From assembly GCA_947561715.1 (NCBI GenBank), contig OX387197.1, forward strand, positions 10,971,001 to 11,035,000: a stretch of 64,000 nt of DNA, in the 5' to 3' direction. The position numbers and the translations under genes were made by a program. This DNA comes from Ascidia mentula. Taxonomy: Eukaryota; Chordata; Ascidiacea; Phlebobranchia; Ascidiidae. Under the pieces are notes generated by a model. The model saw only the letters and a program-made list of their open reading frames with translations. It was not told the DNA's origin and ran no database searches. Position 1 is the stretch's first letter; each line of letters starts with the position of its first letter. Below are positions 36,437 to 47,283 of this stretch, piece by piece.

Positions 36437-36764
36437 CAGTGACTTTCAACCGGTGTTCCGCGGAACACCAGTGTTCCTTGAAAGATCGCCAGATGTTCCG
36501 CAACGGGTCGAAATCATTTGTTTATAACAAAGGGCGTAAATAGCTATATGAAAATCACACACTATCAGCAGTTTTAATGATCCATCGTGAATTGCTTTAT
36601 TTAATGTTGTGTAACAGTAAGACTCGTTTTGTAATAATAAGAATGCAATTGCGCGAGCCTGTTGCTGATGAAGTTACATGCCGCAATACTTCCAACAGTT
36701 TGGTGTTCCGCAAGATTATTTGAATAAAAAGTGTTCCGTGGCTCAAAAAGGTTGAAAAATACTT
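36437..36764. mobile_element. hAT-like MITE, 328 bp
   Basis: Terminal inverted repeats CAGTGACTTTCAACC (36437-36451) and a partner at 36750-36764 match at 11 of 15 positions. They are flanked by near-identical 8-bp duplications, ACTTAGAC (36429-36436) and ACTTACAC (36765-36772). The ends start CAGTG and subterminal TGTTCCGC motifs recur, as in non-autonomous hAT elements. No transposase is present. Confidence 0.75.
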
Positions 36765-36872
36765 ACTTACACCACTCCCTTTCCTGCAAGGATTACCAAA
36801 GTTTAAGTTGTTGCCAGAAATGACACCCTTACTTACGTCAGCTGGGGTACAGGTGTCAAAACTATCCACATA

Positions 36873-37472
36873 GCAGCAATGGCCATATGTTCTCAGCATT
36901 ATATAGTTCACCAGAAAGGTGTGTAGATCATGCATTTTACCTTTTGGTTGGACCCCACCTTAAATACTGCATGCAGAGCCATAACCCGGTGTCTAAAAAA
37001 CATAGTAGCAAACCTATATCTCATGTCTTGTTCCTCCTAACATAAGAAGTAAGAGGCAATCACAAAAAAAAGAAACTTAAGCAGGAAACTGCCCCCCTCA
37101 ACCCTATGTTAGGTACTACAAGAAAAAATCTTACATAAAAAAATCCATTTAAATTTGTTATTGTGTAGCACAATACAAGATTAGAAAGGCGTATATATTT
37201 CGCAACTTTGTCTGGAATTTCTTATCATAAATTAACATAGACTACTTTTGCCAAATATGCCTTCGGAGTGCTCAGAAGTAAAAAAAAATAACATGTACTT
37301 GCTCTTGAATTCGTTTCGACACAGCAGCACTTACCTCTAAAGGGTGGCAACTGCTTTCTTCCTTGCTCACCGGGGCGTTACGGTTGTGAAAAAATTTTGG
37401 TTCTTAGCCATGAGTTGTACAAACTGCTGGCTTTGCGCAAAACTTAGCGCCCAGGTTGTGTAGCACATAGCA
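36873..37472 (+). pseudogene. Type II dioxygenase tail remnant and upstream block of type I copy 1
   Basis: From 36873 the sequence matches the tail of type II exon 4 and the spacer before type I genes (compare 46681-47283). The rest of that type II gene is gone; unrelated sequence lies left of 36873. Marks the left edge of the dioxygenase array. The 3' part likely holds the type I promoter, though no core element stands out. Confidence 0.75.
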
Positions 37473-40376
37473 ATGGCGGAACATTACATTCCAGTTATAG
37501 ATTTCAGTGCATGTGCTTTGAATCAAGAAAAATGTTCACATGATGATTTGACAATCTCTGGCAAGCTGATGGTTGAAGCTTTTTCAAATGTTGGATTTGT
37601 TTACCTGAAAAACACTGGGATTGATGAGTAAGTTTGGTTTGGTAGAGACTTAGTGCATCGTTTACGATTTGTATTTGACGTTTTAGTCGGCGTTCGGTGT
37701 ATACTTGTAGTATTAAAGTGCATATGACACGGCCATGACAACTTTGCGTAAAACTAAAGGTACATCTACAACAAACATATATCCAAAGTTTCACGGTTCT
37801 AAAATCGTAAACCTTTTGCGCGGAGGAGAAAAGGACATCACATAAGGCGCTTGCGTCGAAAAAATGCATTGTTTAGATAGGAGAAGGCGCCTGTTTTTGC
37901 AGATATCGAATAGTTTCAAACATAGGAGAATCCACAGATTACGTTACCGTAAAGGTCAGGACAGGGTTTTGCATCACACCAAAAATTTGTCATTGTGGCG
38001 TCAAGAATCAAAGGCTTATTTGTCCCTAATTAGAGGAAGACCATAGGGTATAGCAGAAACGACATAACTGTGAGTGAACAAAACGACAATGCTAAACAAA
38101 CGGTTTGTCTCTGTCGTGTTTTCAAAAGTGTATCACGTTAGCGATCATAAATGCTGTAACAACAAGAACACCTTGTCCCAGTAACTGTTTTATTATTACA
38201 CAACTAAATAAGACATAATAGGTCGAACAGCGGCCATCTGTCTTCAGCTTAAATTAACATCAAAATCCGTTTATTGCACTTGTTCACTTTTTGTCCCCTG
38301 TTTAATGCAATATTATGCTTAAACCAGTTTTACAATGTTCTCCATTCCTACGCATAAGGCTTGCTGCCAGCACTGGCGCACGACCGAAGCGCCTTCTATG
38401 ACGTCACGCAACAATATCTCGCTTTCGCACGATTTCGTTCGCAGCGGCAAAAGTGCGACTTTGATCAGCTGTATCTTGATGAGTAAGTTTGGTTTGGTAG
38501 AGACTTAGTGCTTCGTTTACGATTTGTATTTGGCTTTTTAGTCGGCGTTCGGTGTATACTTCTATAAGCTAATACGTGTTGGTACAGTATGTGCATACGT
38601 TGAGCATTGTTATCAGTAAGAATTACAACAAAATTATTCGGGCCAATGCGGTTTAAAATTGGACAAGACCCCAAATTATTACATGTGGTAAATACTTTCT
38701 GATACGGCTTGGTTGCAGTAATCTGGTAAGCTGTAACAGGAGTTTGATCAGCGTATATTTAATTGACTACTTACACAGAATCTTTGTTCTAACGAGTGGC
38801 GCAAAAAAAGGCTTCACACTTGTTTAAACAAAGGTTGCACTTACCACAAAGGAATGTTTTGTGCATCACAATAGCTACATTACAATGCTAATAACAAACG
38901 TGGATTCATAGTTATCATTGCAACAATTCAATTCCAATCTAAATCTAAAACAGAAAAGTTACGATGTTCATTGTTTAAACAGTTTGAACAACTACATTTG
39001 CACAAATACGACATTTAATTTAGATCTGTCAATACTAAAAAATGCTTCAATATATTATTAGTTGCTGTTGATGTCTCAAACGGAAAAAATGTTCATTAGG
39101 ATTCTAAATCCTACATAAACTTTGCCGAATAGATAACGCAAACCAAACTGATCGCAATTGCACGACAAGAATATTTTGCAGACTTTTCAGTTTTAAACAA
39201 TCTTGTATCTTCACAGTGGTTTTATACAAAAAGTAAACGATGTAACGGCCAAGTTTTTTACAAGTCCGTTTGAAAAAAAGGAAAAATACAACAAAAAGCC
39301 TGGACAAATTTTTGGTTACATGGGATTAGGAACGGAGAAGTATTAGTGCATTGCTAAACTATTTTCAATTTTCTTAATGCAGGAATTCCATTTTTGAGCA
39401 GATTTCAACCCAATCTACCCTGCGATTACAAGGAATTCTTCAATGTAGATGGCGGATCTTTCTTTAGTAAGAAGGAAGAATGGCCAAATGATCTGGCACC
39501 GGGATTTTCTGACACAATCTTAAATTTTATGGAGAAGTCACAAAAACTTTCTCTTCGTATTCTTCATGCTCTTGCTATTGGTCTGGAGTTAAAGGTGGCC
39601 GAACAATTTCACTTTGAAAGTCTTTATTTATTTCATACAAAAATATCAAAGTGTATCGGCACAATATTTCCAATTCTAATGAAAAACGATTACATCTTCT
39701 GTTTAAGGATGAAGACTTTTTCACGAAGTGTCACACGGATATGCATTCAACAGAAACATCTGCGACTTACAGTAGCACTCTTTATTACCCACCAGTAACA
39801 AACGATTTGGAGCCTGGACAACAAAGACTTCTCGAACATTCCGACTTCACTTCGATTTCATTGATTTTTCAAGATACCATTGGTGGACTACAAGTAAAAA
39901 TACTATCTAAATATTTTGTGTGTAATGCAACATTAGGGTTTAAAGATGATACACAAGTTGCGGTAAAACCGTTTGTTTGTTTAGGTCAAGCATGTGGATG
40001 GACATTATGTTGACGCAACACCAATAGAAGGAACGGTTTTGATAAACATAGGAGACACAATGCAACATTGGACCAAAGGCAAACTTAAATCCACGATAAC
40101 GTCGATTTACTTAACGAATAACAAATGAATATAGAAATATTTTGTGTTTAGAAACATCGTGTGATTATCCCCGAGAGTGAGTTTTTGTTAAAATCTGTTC
40201 GGAGATCTTTGGCTTACTTCGTCCATCCAAATAATGACGTTTACATCAACCAACCACTCGTATACAAGGATGAGAGTCTCAATGACGTGGATGAAGTTCC
40301 TCAAGAGGATCTGTTAAAGTCTAAAGACTATTTGTCAAAAATATTTCGTTCCCTTTGGGAAAATAAGGCCCACTAA
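37473..40376 (+). pseudogene. Type I 2OG/Fe(II) dioxygenase, copy 1, exon 5 donor changed
   Basis: Isopenicillin-N-synthase-like 2-oxoglutarate/Fe(II) oxygenase. Exons: 37473-37627, 39217-39339, 39402-39594, 39708-39893, 39985-40095 and 40152-40376, together 330 aa. The N-terminal dioxygenase domain is in exons 1-2 (IPVIDF). The double-stranded beta helix has His201/Asp203, His258 and Arg273/Ser275 in the predicted protein. The exon 5 donor reads ATAACG where the good copies have GTAACG (40096), so normal splicing should fail unless the AT donor is used. Intron 1 holds a truncated inverted MITE. Substrate unknown: the family includes oxidases of plant hormones and beta-lactam ring-forming enzymes, and animal members are poorly characterised. 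Confidence 0.8.
37717..38476 (-). mobile_element. TTAA-flanked MITE, truncated inverted copy in type I copy 1
   Basis: About 760 bases, the reverse complement of the element at 44763-45676 but missing its first 100 or so bases. A TTAA precedes it at 37713-37716. The broken end joins a second copy of the exon 1 end and early intron. Confidence 0.85.
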
Positions 40377-41150
40377 AATTTATGTTATGATGAGATTGAA
40401 CAAAATGTAAAATTTTTATTGTCAAGTTTAATTTTCAAGCGACATTTTATATTTGCTGAATTGCTGATAATGTAGGCTACAGTTTGGGCCACATAAGGAG
40501 CGTTCACGTCACGGTGAATGTCGAAATACTGTTTCCTGCGAATCCTACTGACACGTTTCTTGTATTACATTTTCATATACATTCTAATTCATCTGTGATC
40601 CAATATTAATATATTAATAAGCCTTTACATGTCTGGTATGTCCTTTTTAACGTTTACGTTGTTCTCAAACCCGAACGCTAGCAGAAAATGTTTATATATG
40701 CCCCCCTCAACCCTATGTTAGGTACTACAAGAAAAAATCTTACATAAAAAAATTCCATTTAAATTTGTTATTGTGTAGCACAATACAAGATTAGAAAGGC
40801 GTATATACATATATCGTCATTGATTGTTGACCAAATGCATTTGCGTACAAAGGTATTTTTGTTTGGAGTCATTTCGCAACTTTGTCTGGAATTTCTTATC
40901 ATAAATTAACATAGACTACTTTTGCCAAATATGCCTTCAGAGTGCTCAGAAGTAAAAAAAACAATTAACATGTACTTGCTCTTGAATTCGTTTCGACACA
41001 GCAGCACTTACCTCTAAATGGTGGCAACTGCTTTCTTCCTTGCTCACCGGGGCGTTACGGTTGTGAAAACATTTTGGTTCTTAGCCATAGAGTTGTACAA
41101 ACTGCTGGCTTTGCGCAAAACTTAGCGCCCAGGTTGTGTAGTACATAGCA
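40377..41150. other. Type I to type I junction spacer
   Basis: The left part is the normal 3' flank of a type I gene; from about 40699 it switches to the block that normally lies between a type II tail and the next type I gene. A whole type II gene is missing between them. An extra stretch of about 60 bases near 40806-40870 is not in the other spacers. Confidence 0.75.
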
Positions 41151-43214
41151 ATGGCGGAACATTACATTCCAGTTATAGATTTCAGTGCATGTGGTTTGAA
41201 TCAAGAAAAATGTTCACATGATAATTTGACAATCTCTGGCAAGCTGATGGTTGAAGCTTTTTCAAATGTTGGATTTGTTTACCTGAAAAACACTGGGATT
41301 GATGAGTAAGTTTGGTTTGGTAGAGACTTAGTGCTTCGTTTACGATTTGTATTTGGCGTTTTAGTCGGCGTTCGGTGTATACTTGTAGTATTAACGGATT
41401 CTATGAGCTAATACGTGTTGGTACAATATGTGCATACGTTGAGCATTGTTAGCAGTAAGAATTGCAACAAAATTATTCGGGCCAATGCGGTTTAAAATTG
41501 GACAAGACCCCAAATTATTACATGTGGTAAATACTTTCTGATACGGCTTGGTTGCAGTAATCTGGTAAGCTGTAACAGGAGTTTGATCAGCGTATATTTG
41601 ATTGACTACTTTACACAAAATCTTTGTTACAACGAGTGGTGCAAAGAAAAGGTGTCACGCTTGGATAAACAAAGGTTGCACTCACCACAAAGTAATGTTT
41701 TGTGCATCACAATAGCTACATTACAATTCTAATAACAAACGTGGATTCATAGTTATCATTGCAACAATTCAATTCCAATCTAAATCTAAAACAGAAAAGT
41801 TACGATGTTCATTGTTTAAACAGTTTGAACAACTACATTTGCACAAATACGAGATTTAATTAAGGTTTGTCAATACTATAAACATGGCTTTAATATATTA
41901 GTAGTTGCTGTTGATGTCTCAAACGGAAAAAATGTTCATTAGGATTGTAAATCCTACATAAACTTTGTCGAATAACTAACGCAAACCAAACTGATCGCAA
42001 TTGCACGTCAAAAATATTTTGCTGACGTTTCAGTTTTAAACAATCTTGTATCTTCACAGTGGTTTTATACAAAAAGTAAACGATGAAACGGCCAAGTTTT
42101 TTACAAGTCCGTTTGAAGAAAAGAAAAAATACAACAAAAAGCCTGGACAAATTTTCGGTTACATGGGATTAGGAACGGAGAAGTATTAGTGCCTGCTAAA
42201 CTATTCTCAATTTTCTTAATGCAGGAATCCCATTTTTGAGCAGATTAAATCCCAATCTACCCTGCGATTACAAGGAATTCTACAACGTAGATGGCGGATC
42301 TTTCTTTCGTACGAAGGAAGATTGGCCAAATGATCTTGCACCGAGATTTTCTGACACAATGTTGGAGTTTATGGAGAGGTCACGAAAACTTTCCCTTCGT
42401 ATTCTTCATGCTCTTGCTATCGGTCTGGAGTTAAATATGGCCGAACAATTTCACTTTGAATGTCGTTACAATATATAAAAATATCAAAGTATTTCGGCAC
42501 AATATTTCCAATTCTATTAGAAAACGATTACATCTTCTGCTTAAGGATGAAGACTTTTTCACGAAGTGTCACACGGATATGCATTCAACAGAAACATCTG
42601 CGACCCACAGTTGCACTCTTTATTGCCCGCCAGTAACAAGCGATTTGGAGCCTGGACAACAAAGACTTCTCGAACATTCCGATTTCACTTCAATTTCATT
42701 GGTTTTTCAAGATAGCATTGGTGGACTACAAGTAAAAATACTATCTAAATATTTTGTGTGTAATGCAACATTAGGGTTTAAAGATGATACACAAGTTGCG
42801 GTAAAACCGTTTGTTTGTTTAGGTCAAGCATGTGGATGGACATTATGTTGACGCAACACCAATAGAAGGAACGGTTTTGATAAACATAGGAGACACAATG
42901 CAACATTGGACCAAAGGCAAACTTAAATCCACGGTAACGTCGATTTACTTAACGAATAATAAATGAATACAGAAATATTTTGTGTTTAGAAACATCGTGT
43001 GATTATCCCTGAGAGTGAATTTTTGTTGAAATCTGTTCGGAGATCTTTGGCTTACTTCGTCCATCCAAATAATGACGTTTACATCAACCAACCACTCGTA
43101 TACAAGGATGAGAGTCTCAATGACGTGGATGAAGTTCCACAAGAGGATCTGATAAAGTCTAAAGACTTTTTGTCAAAAATATTTCGTTTCCTTTGGGAAA
43201 ATAAGGCCCTCTAA
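41151..43214 (+). pseudogene. Type I dioxygenase, copy 2, exon 3 donor changed
   Basis: Exons: 41151-41305, 42060-42182, 42244-42436, 42546-42731, 42823-42933 and 42990-43214. All frames open, iron triad and RxS present. At the end of exon 3 the AAG|GTGG of the other copies reads AAT|ATGG, which removes the donor under my exon model. It also has Cys for Tyr in the LYYPP motif of exon 4. The MITE is absent from intron 1. If exon 3 instead ends at a later GTC donor (42463), this copy could still splice, so pseudogene status is uncertain. Confidence 0.7.
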
Positions 43215-44482
43215 AATTTATGTTATGATGAGATTGAACAAAATGTAAAATTTTCATTGTCAAGTTTCATTTTTAAGCCAAATTTTTTTTTTCGCCAAAT
43301 TGATGATTATGTAGGCTACAGTTTGGGCCACCTAAGGGCGTTCACGTCACGGTGAATGTCGAAATACTGTTTCCTGCGAATCCTACTGACACGTTTCTTG
43401 CATTACATTTTCATATACATTCTAATTCATCTGTGATCCAATATTAATATAGGTCGCCTTTACATGTCTGGTATGTCCTTTTTAACGTTTACGTTGTTCT
43501 CAAACTCGAACGCTAGCAGAAAATGTTTTCATATCTCATACGAACAAGAAACAAGACTGATGTGTGCATTAAAATTTAAAATATACTTTTTACGGACCCT
43601 TGAAAAGGAACCCAAATATATCCAGGGCTAAATGAGTATACGGTTTTGTGTATGGAATATGTCTCGAGCGCCAATGCCCTCCCCGGAACGCTCTCTGCGT
43701 TCACCTAGCGATGATGTTTCGCTTATGCAAAACGGCGGAAAGGTGTTGAAAAGCGTGGTTTGTTGTACTTTTTCTTTCATGGGACTAGTGAAAAACTTTT
43801 TGTTAGATAAAAGTGGCTTTTTTCAGCTTCTTGTTTGTGATGTAATTCAGGGTTCATCGACAAATGAAAAGCAGACGAAATGGTTCTGATCTGTGGTTGA
43901 CAATTGCATTGATTTTTAGGCCAAATGGGGGGAGGATGTTGGGAATGCGGGCTTGGTTTACAGGCAACCTTCCACGGAGACAAAAACAAGATCTGGGTCG
44001 TAGCCTCGTTTCCATCTTGATATACTGAAAGACGTGTGAAGCTTAGCATCATGTATAAACTTGGTGTCTACCATGTCCCCAAGTCAGCATACTATGGCTG
44101 TTAAAGCTAGCATTCTGCTATGGCATATGTGTGATTGGTCAATACGTGGGTGCAAAATACTTAAAGTTAATGAGTCTGAATAGGAAGGCCAAAGCTAATA
44201 TGCTATTGCTGTTACTTATTATGGTCAATACGTATACCACAAAAACAAAATATGCAGAATTAATGAATGGAGAAATAATTATACATGAACGACGATGTCA
44301 CCAACAATGAACCCTACGATGTTCCTTACTACCCGTTGTATTGTTACCTGGGTAAAGTGTGCAGTGCAGTTCTTTATTGTTTACCGATCGGCGGATCGTA
44401 CAAAGTCATTGTGAAAGCTGCAGACACCACATACAACTTGTGTTTGCTTGGTGTCACGTAGCCAACTATACAGCACGCAGCA
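43215..44482. other. Spacer from type I copy 2 to type II copy 1
   Basis: About 1.27 kb, likely containing the type I polyadenylation region and the type II promoter. Short open frames (for example 43632-43889) are not kept open in all copies. No gene supported. Confidence 0.5.
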
Positions 44483-46793
44483 ATGGCGGAACATTATATT
44501 CCAGTTATAGATTTCGGTGCATGTGGTTTGAATCAAGAAAAATGTTTACATGGAGATTTGACAATCTCTGGCAAGCTGATGGTTGAAGCTTTTTCTAATG
44601 CTGGATTTGCTTACCTGAAAAATACTGGAATTGATGACTAAGTTTGATTTTGTAAAGGATTTGTGAATGATAGTTTGCAATGCAGAGAAGTAATACTCAA
44701 ACGTTCAAATCAGTCAAACTGATTGACCTGTTAAAAATGTAAAAAACATTACCAACGCCTAAAGTGCATATGACACGTAAAAATCAAACATGTTAATAAT
44801 CAAACTAAGAAAAGTTCAGAACATTTCTGGCGAAAAAAGTAGCTTGATACGACGACTGGTTTCTGAGATACAGCTGATCAAAGTCGCACTTTTGCCGCTG
44901 CGAACGAAATCGTGCGAAAGCGAGATATTGTTGCGTGACGTCATAGAAGGTGCTTCGGTCGTGCGCGAGTGCTGGCAGCAAGCCTTATGCGTAGGAATGG
45001 AAAACATTGTAAAACTGATTTAAGCATAATATTGCATTAAACAGGGGACAAAAAGTGAACAAGTGCAATAAACGGATTTTGATGTTAATTTAAGCTGAAG
45101 ACAGATGGCCGCTGTTCGACCTATTATTTCTAATTTAGTTGTGCAATAATAAAACAGTTGCTGGGTCAGGGTGTTCTTGTTGTTACAGCATTTATGATCG
45201 CTAACGTGATACATGAACTTTTGAAAACACGACAGAGACAAACCATTAGTTTAGCATTGTCGTTTTGTCCACTCACAGTTATGTCGTTTCTGCTACACCC
45301 TATGGTCTTCCTCTAATTAGGGACAAATAAGCCTTCGATTCGTGACGTCACAATGCCAAATTTTTGTGTGATGCAAAACCCTGTCCTGACCTTTAAGGTA
45401 ACGTAATCTGTGGATTCTCCTATGTTTGAAACTATTCGATATCTACAAAACCAGGCGCCTTCTCCTATCTAAACAATGCATTTTTTCGACGCAAGCGCCT
45501 TATGTGATGTCCTTTTCTGCTCAGCGCAAAAGGTTTACGATTTTTGGTCGCCGTTACTTTTCGTGCAGTTTTCTACATTTTTTAGTTGACGTAGAACCGT
45601 AAAACTTTGGATATATGTTTGTTGTAGATATACCTTTAGTTTTACACAAAGTTGTTATGACCGTGGCATATGCACTTTAACCAAACTTCAGTACACAACA
45701 ACCTAATTAGGCAATGCAAGCCCAGCCAAAACGGTAGCTATGAACTTAAATTGGATTTGTCCTGAGTCCGAATTTGACAGACATCACTGTCAGGAGAAAC
45801 TGTTGTAATGTGCTAAAATGTTCTGGAGTTTTGGAAACTACATTTTGTAACTGATGTTAGGATAATGTCATCACTCAAATCTGTGCCGTACGTGTACCAG
45901 TAGGTGGCAATTTCAAATGTTTCAAATTCTCTTATTTAAATAATCTATCAGCACAGTTTGAGGGGTCGCAAATGCTTGGATTAACACACGGATATTTTTG
46001 CTAGTGACTAAATTTTGGGTAATTTATTTTGTTTTTAGCGATTTTGTTCGAAACGTTAACGATATGACGGCCACATTTTTCACCAGTTCATTTGAAGAAA
46101 AAGAAAAATACAACAAAAAGCCTGGACAAAATTTTGGTTACATTGGAATTGGAAAAGAGAGGTATGAATCCCAATATTAGCCGTCACATCGCAATAGTTT
46201 GCTCAACTAAATTGATTTTCCTTTTCTCGATACTGAATATTAATTGAACAGGTATGAACCCAGTACACCCAGCAATTACAATGAAACGTATAACGCTGAT
46301 GGCGCATCTTTCTTTCGCAAGAAGGAAGAATGGCCAAATGATCTGGCACCAGGATTTTCTGACACATTGTTAGATTTTATGGAGAGGTCACGAAAACTTT
46401 CTCTTCGTATTCTTCATGCTCTTGCTATCGGCCTAGAGTTAAAGGTGGTCGAACAATTTCATATTGACAAAAGTTAAGATAATTTTGATACAAAACGTCA
46501 TGCCTTAGGATGAAGACTTCTTCGCCAAGTGTCACACGGAAATGCATTCGAAAGAAACTTTTACGTGTACTCGCACACTATATTACCCACCAGTAACAAG
46601 CGATTTGGAGCCTGGACAACAAAGACTTGCCGAACATGCTGACATAACAGCAATAACATTGATTTTTCAAGATAGCATTGGCAGCAATGGCCATATGTTC
46701 TCAGCATTATATAGTTCACCAGAAAGGTGTGTAGATCATGCATTTTACCTTTTGGTTGGACCCCACCTTAATATACTGCATGCAGAGCCATAA
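44483..46793 (+). pseudogene. Type II dioxygenase, copy 1: truncated, exon 1 donor changed
   Basis: Exons: 44483-44637, 46039-46161, 46252-46444 and 46509-46793. Exons 1-4 match type I in layout and phase, with His-Ala-Asp in exon 4. Homology stops after QDSIG; the frame then runs 30 or so codons through unrelated sequence to a stop. Exons 5-6 are absent, so the third iron ligand and RxS motif are missing, and it should not be an active oxygenase. The exon 1 donor reads CTAAGT (44638), unlike GTAAGT in all other copies, so this copy is doubly impaired. Intron 1 carries a full MITE. Confidence 0.8.
44763..45676 (+). mobile_element. TTAA-flanked MITE (914 bp) in type II copy 1
   Basis: Terminal inverted repeats AGTGCATATGACACG and CGTGGCATATGCACT at the ends. 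TTAA is at the right flank (45677-45680) and CTAA, a likely mutated TTAA, at the left. No transposase frame. TTAA targets are characteristic of piggyBac-type elements, but the terminal sequence is not one I recognise. Confidence 0.85.
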
Positions 46794-47283
46794 CCCGGTG
46801 TCTAAAAAACATAGTAGCAAACCTATATCTCATGTCTTGTTCCTCCTAACATAAGAAGTAAGATGCAATCACAAAAAAAAAGAAACTTAAGCAGGAAACT
46901 GCCCCCCTCAACCCTATGTTAGGTACTACAAGAAAAAATCTTACATAAAAAAATCCATTTAAATTTGTTATTGTGTAGCACAATACAAGATTAGAAAGGC
47001 GTATATATTTCGCAACTTTGTCTGGAATTTCTTATCATAAATTAACATAGACTACTTTTGCCAAATATGCCTTCGGAGTGCTCAGAAGTAAAAAACAATT
47101 AACATGTACTTGCTCTTGAATTCGTTTCGACACAGCAGCACTTACCTCTAAAGGGTGGCAACTGCTTTCTTCCTTGCTCACCGGGGCGTTACGGTTGTGA
47201 AAAAATTTTGGTTCTTAGCCATGAGTTGTACAAACTGCTGGCTTTGCGCAAAACTTAGCGCCCAGGTTGTGTAGCACATAGCA
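46794..47283. other. Spacer from type II copy 1 to type I copy 3
   Basis: About 490 bases; candidate type I promoter region. No gene seen. Similar spacers lie before every type I gene. Confidence 0.5.

Noticed and set aside
36172-36468. Overlapping short frames on both strands at 36.1-36.5 kb
   Set aside because: Chance frames without domains, partly overlapping the hAT-like MITE.
43632-43889. 85-codon frame between type I and type II dioxygenases
   Set aside because: Interrupted by a stop in the equivalent spacer at 50692 and altered at 62912, so it is not conserved as coding.
44790-45023. 77-codon frames inside the TTAA-flanked MITE
   Set aside because: No transposase similarity. They are repeated only because the element is, and the inverted copies lack part of them.
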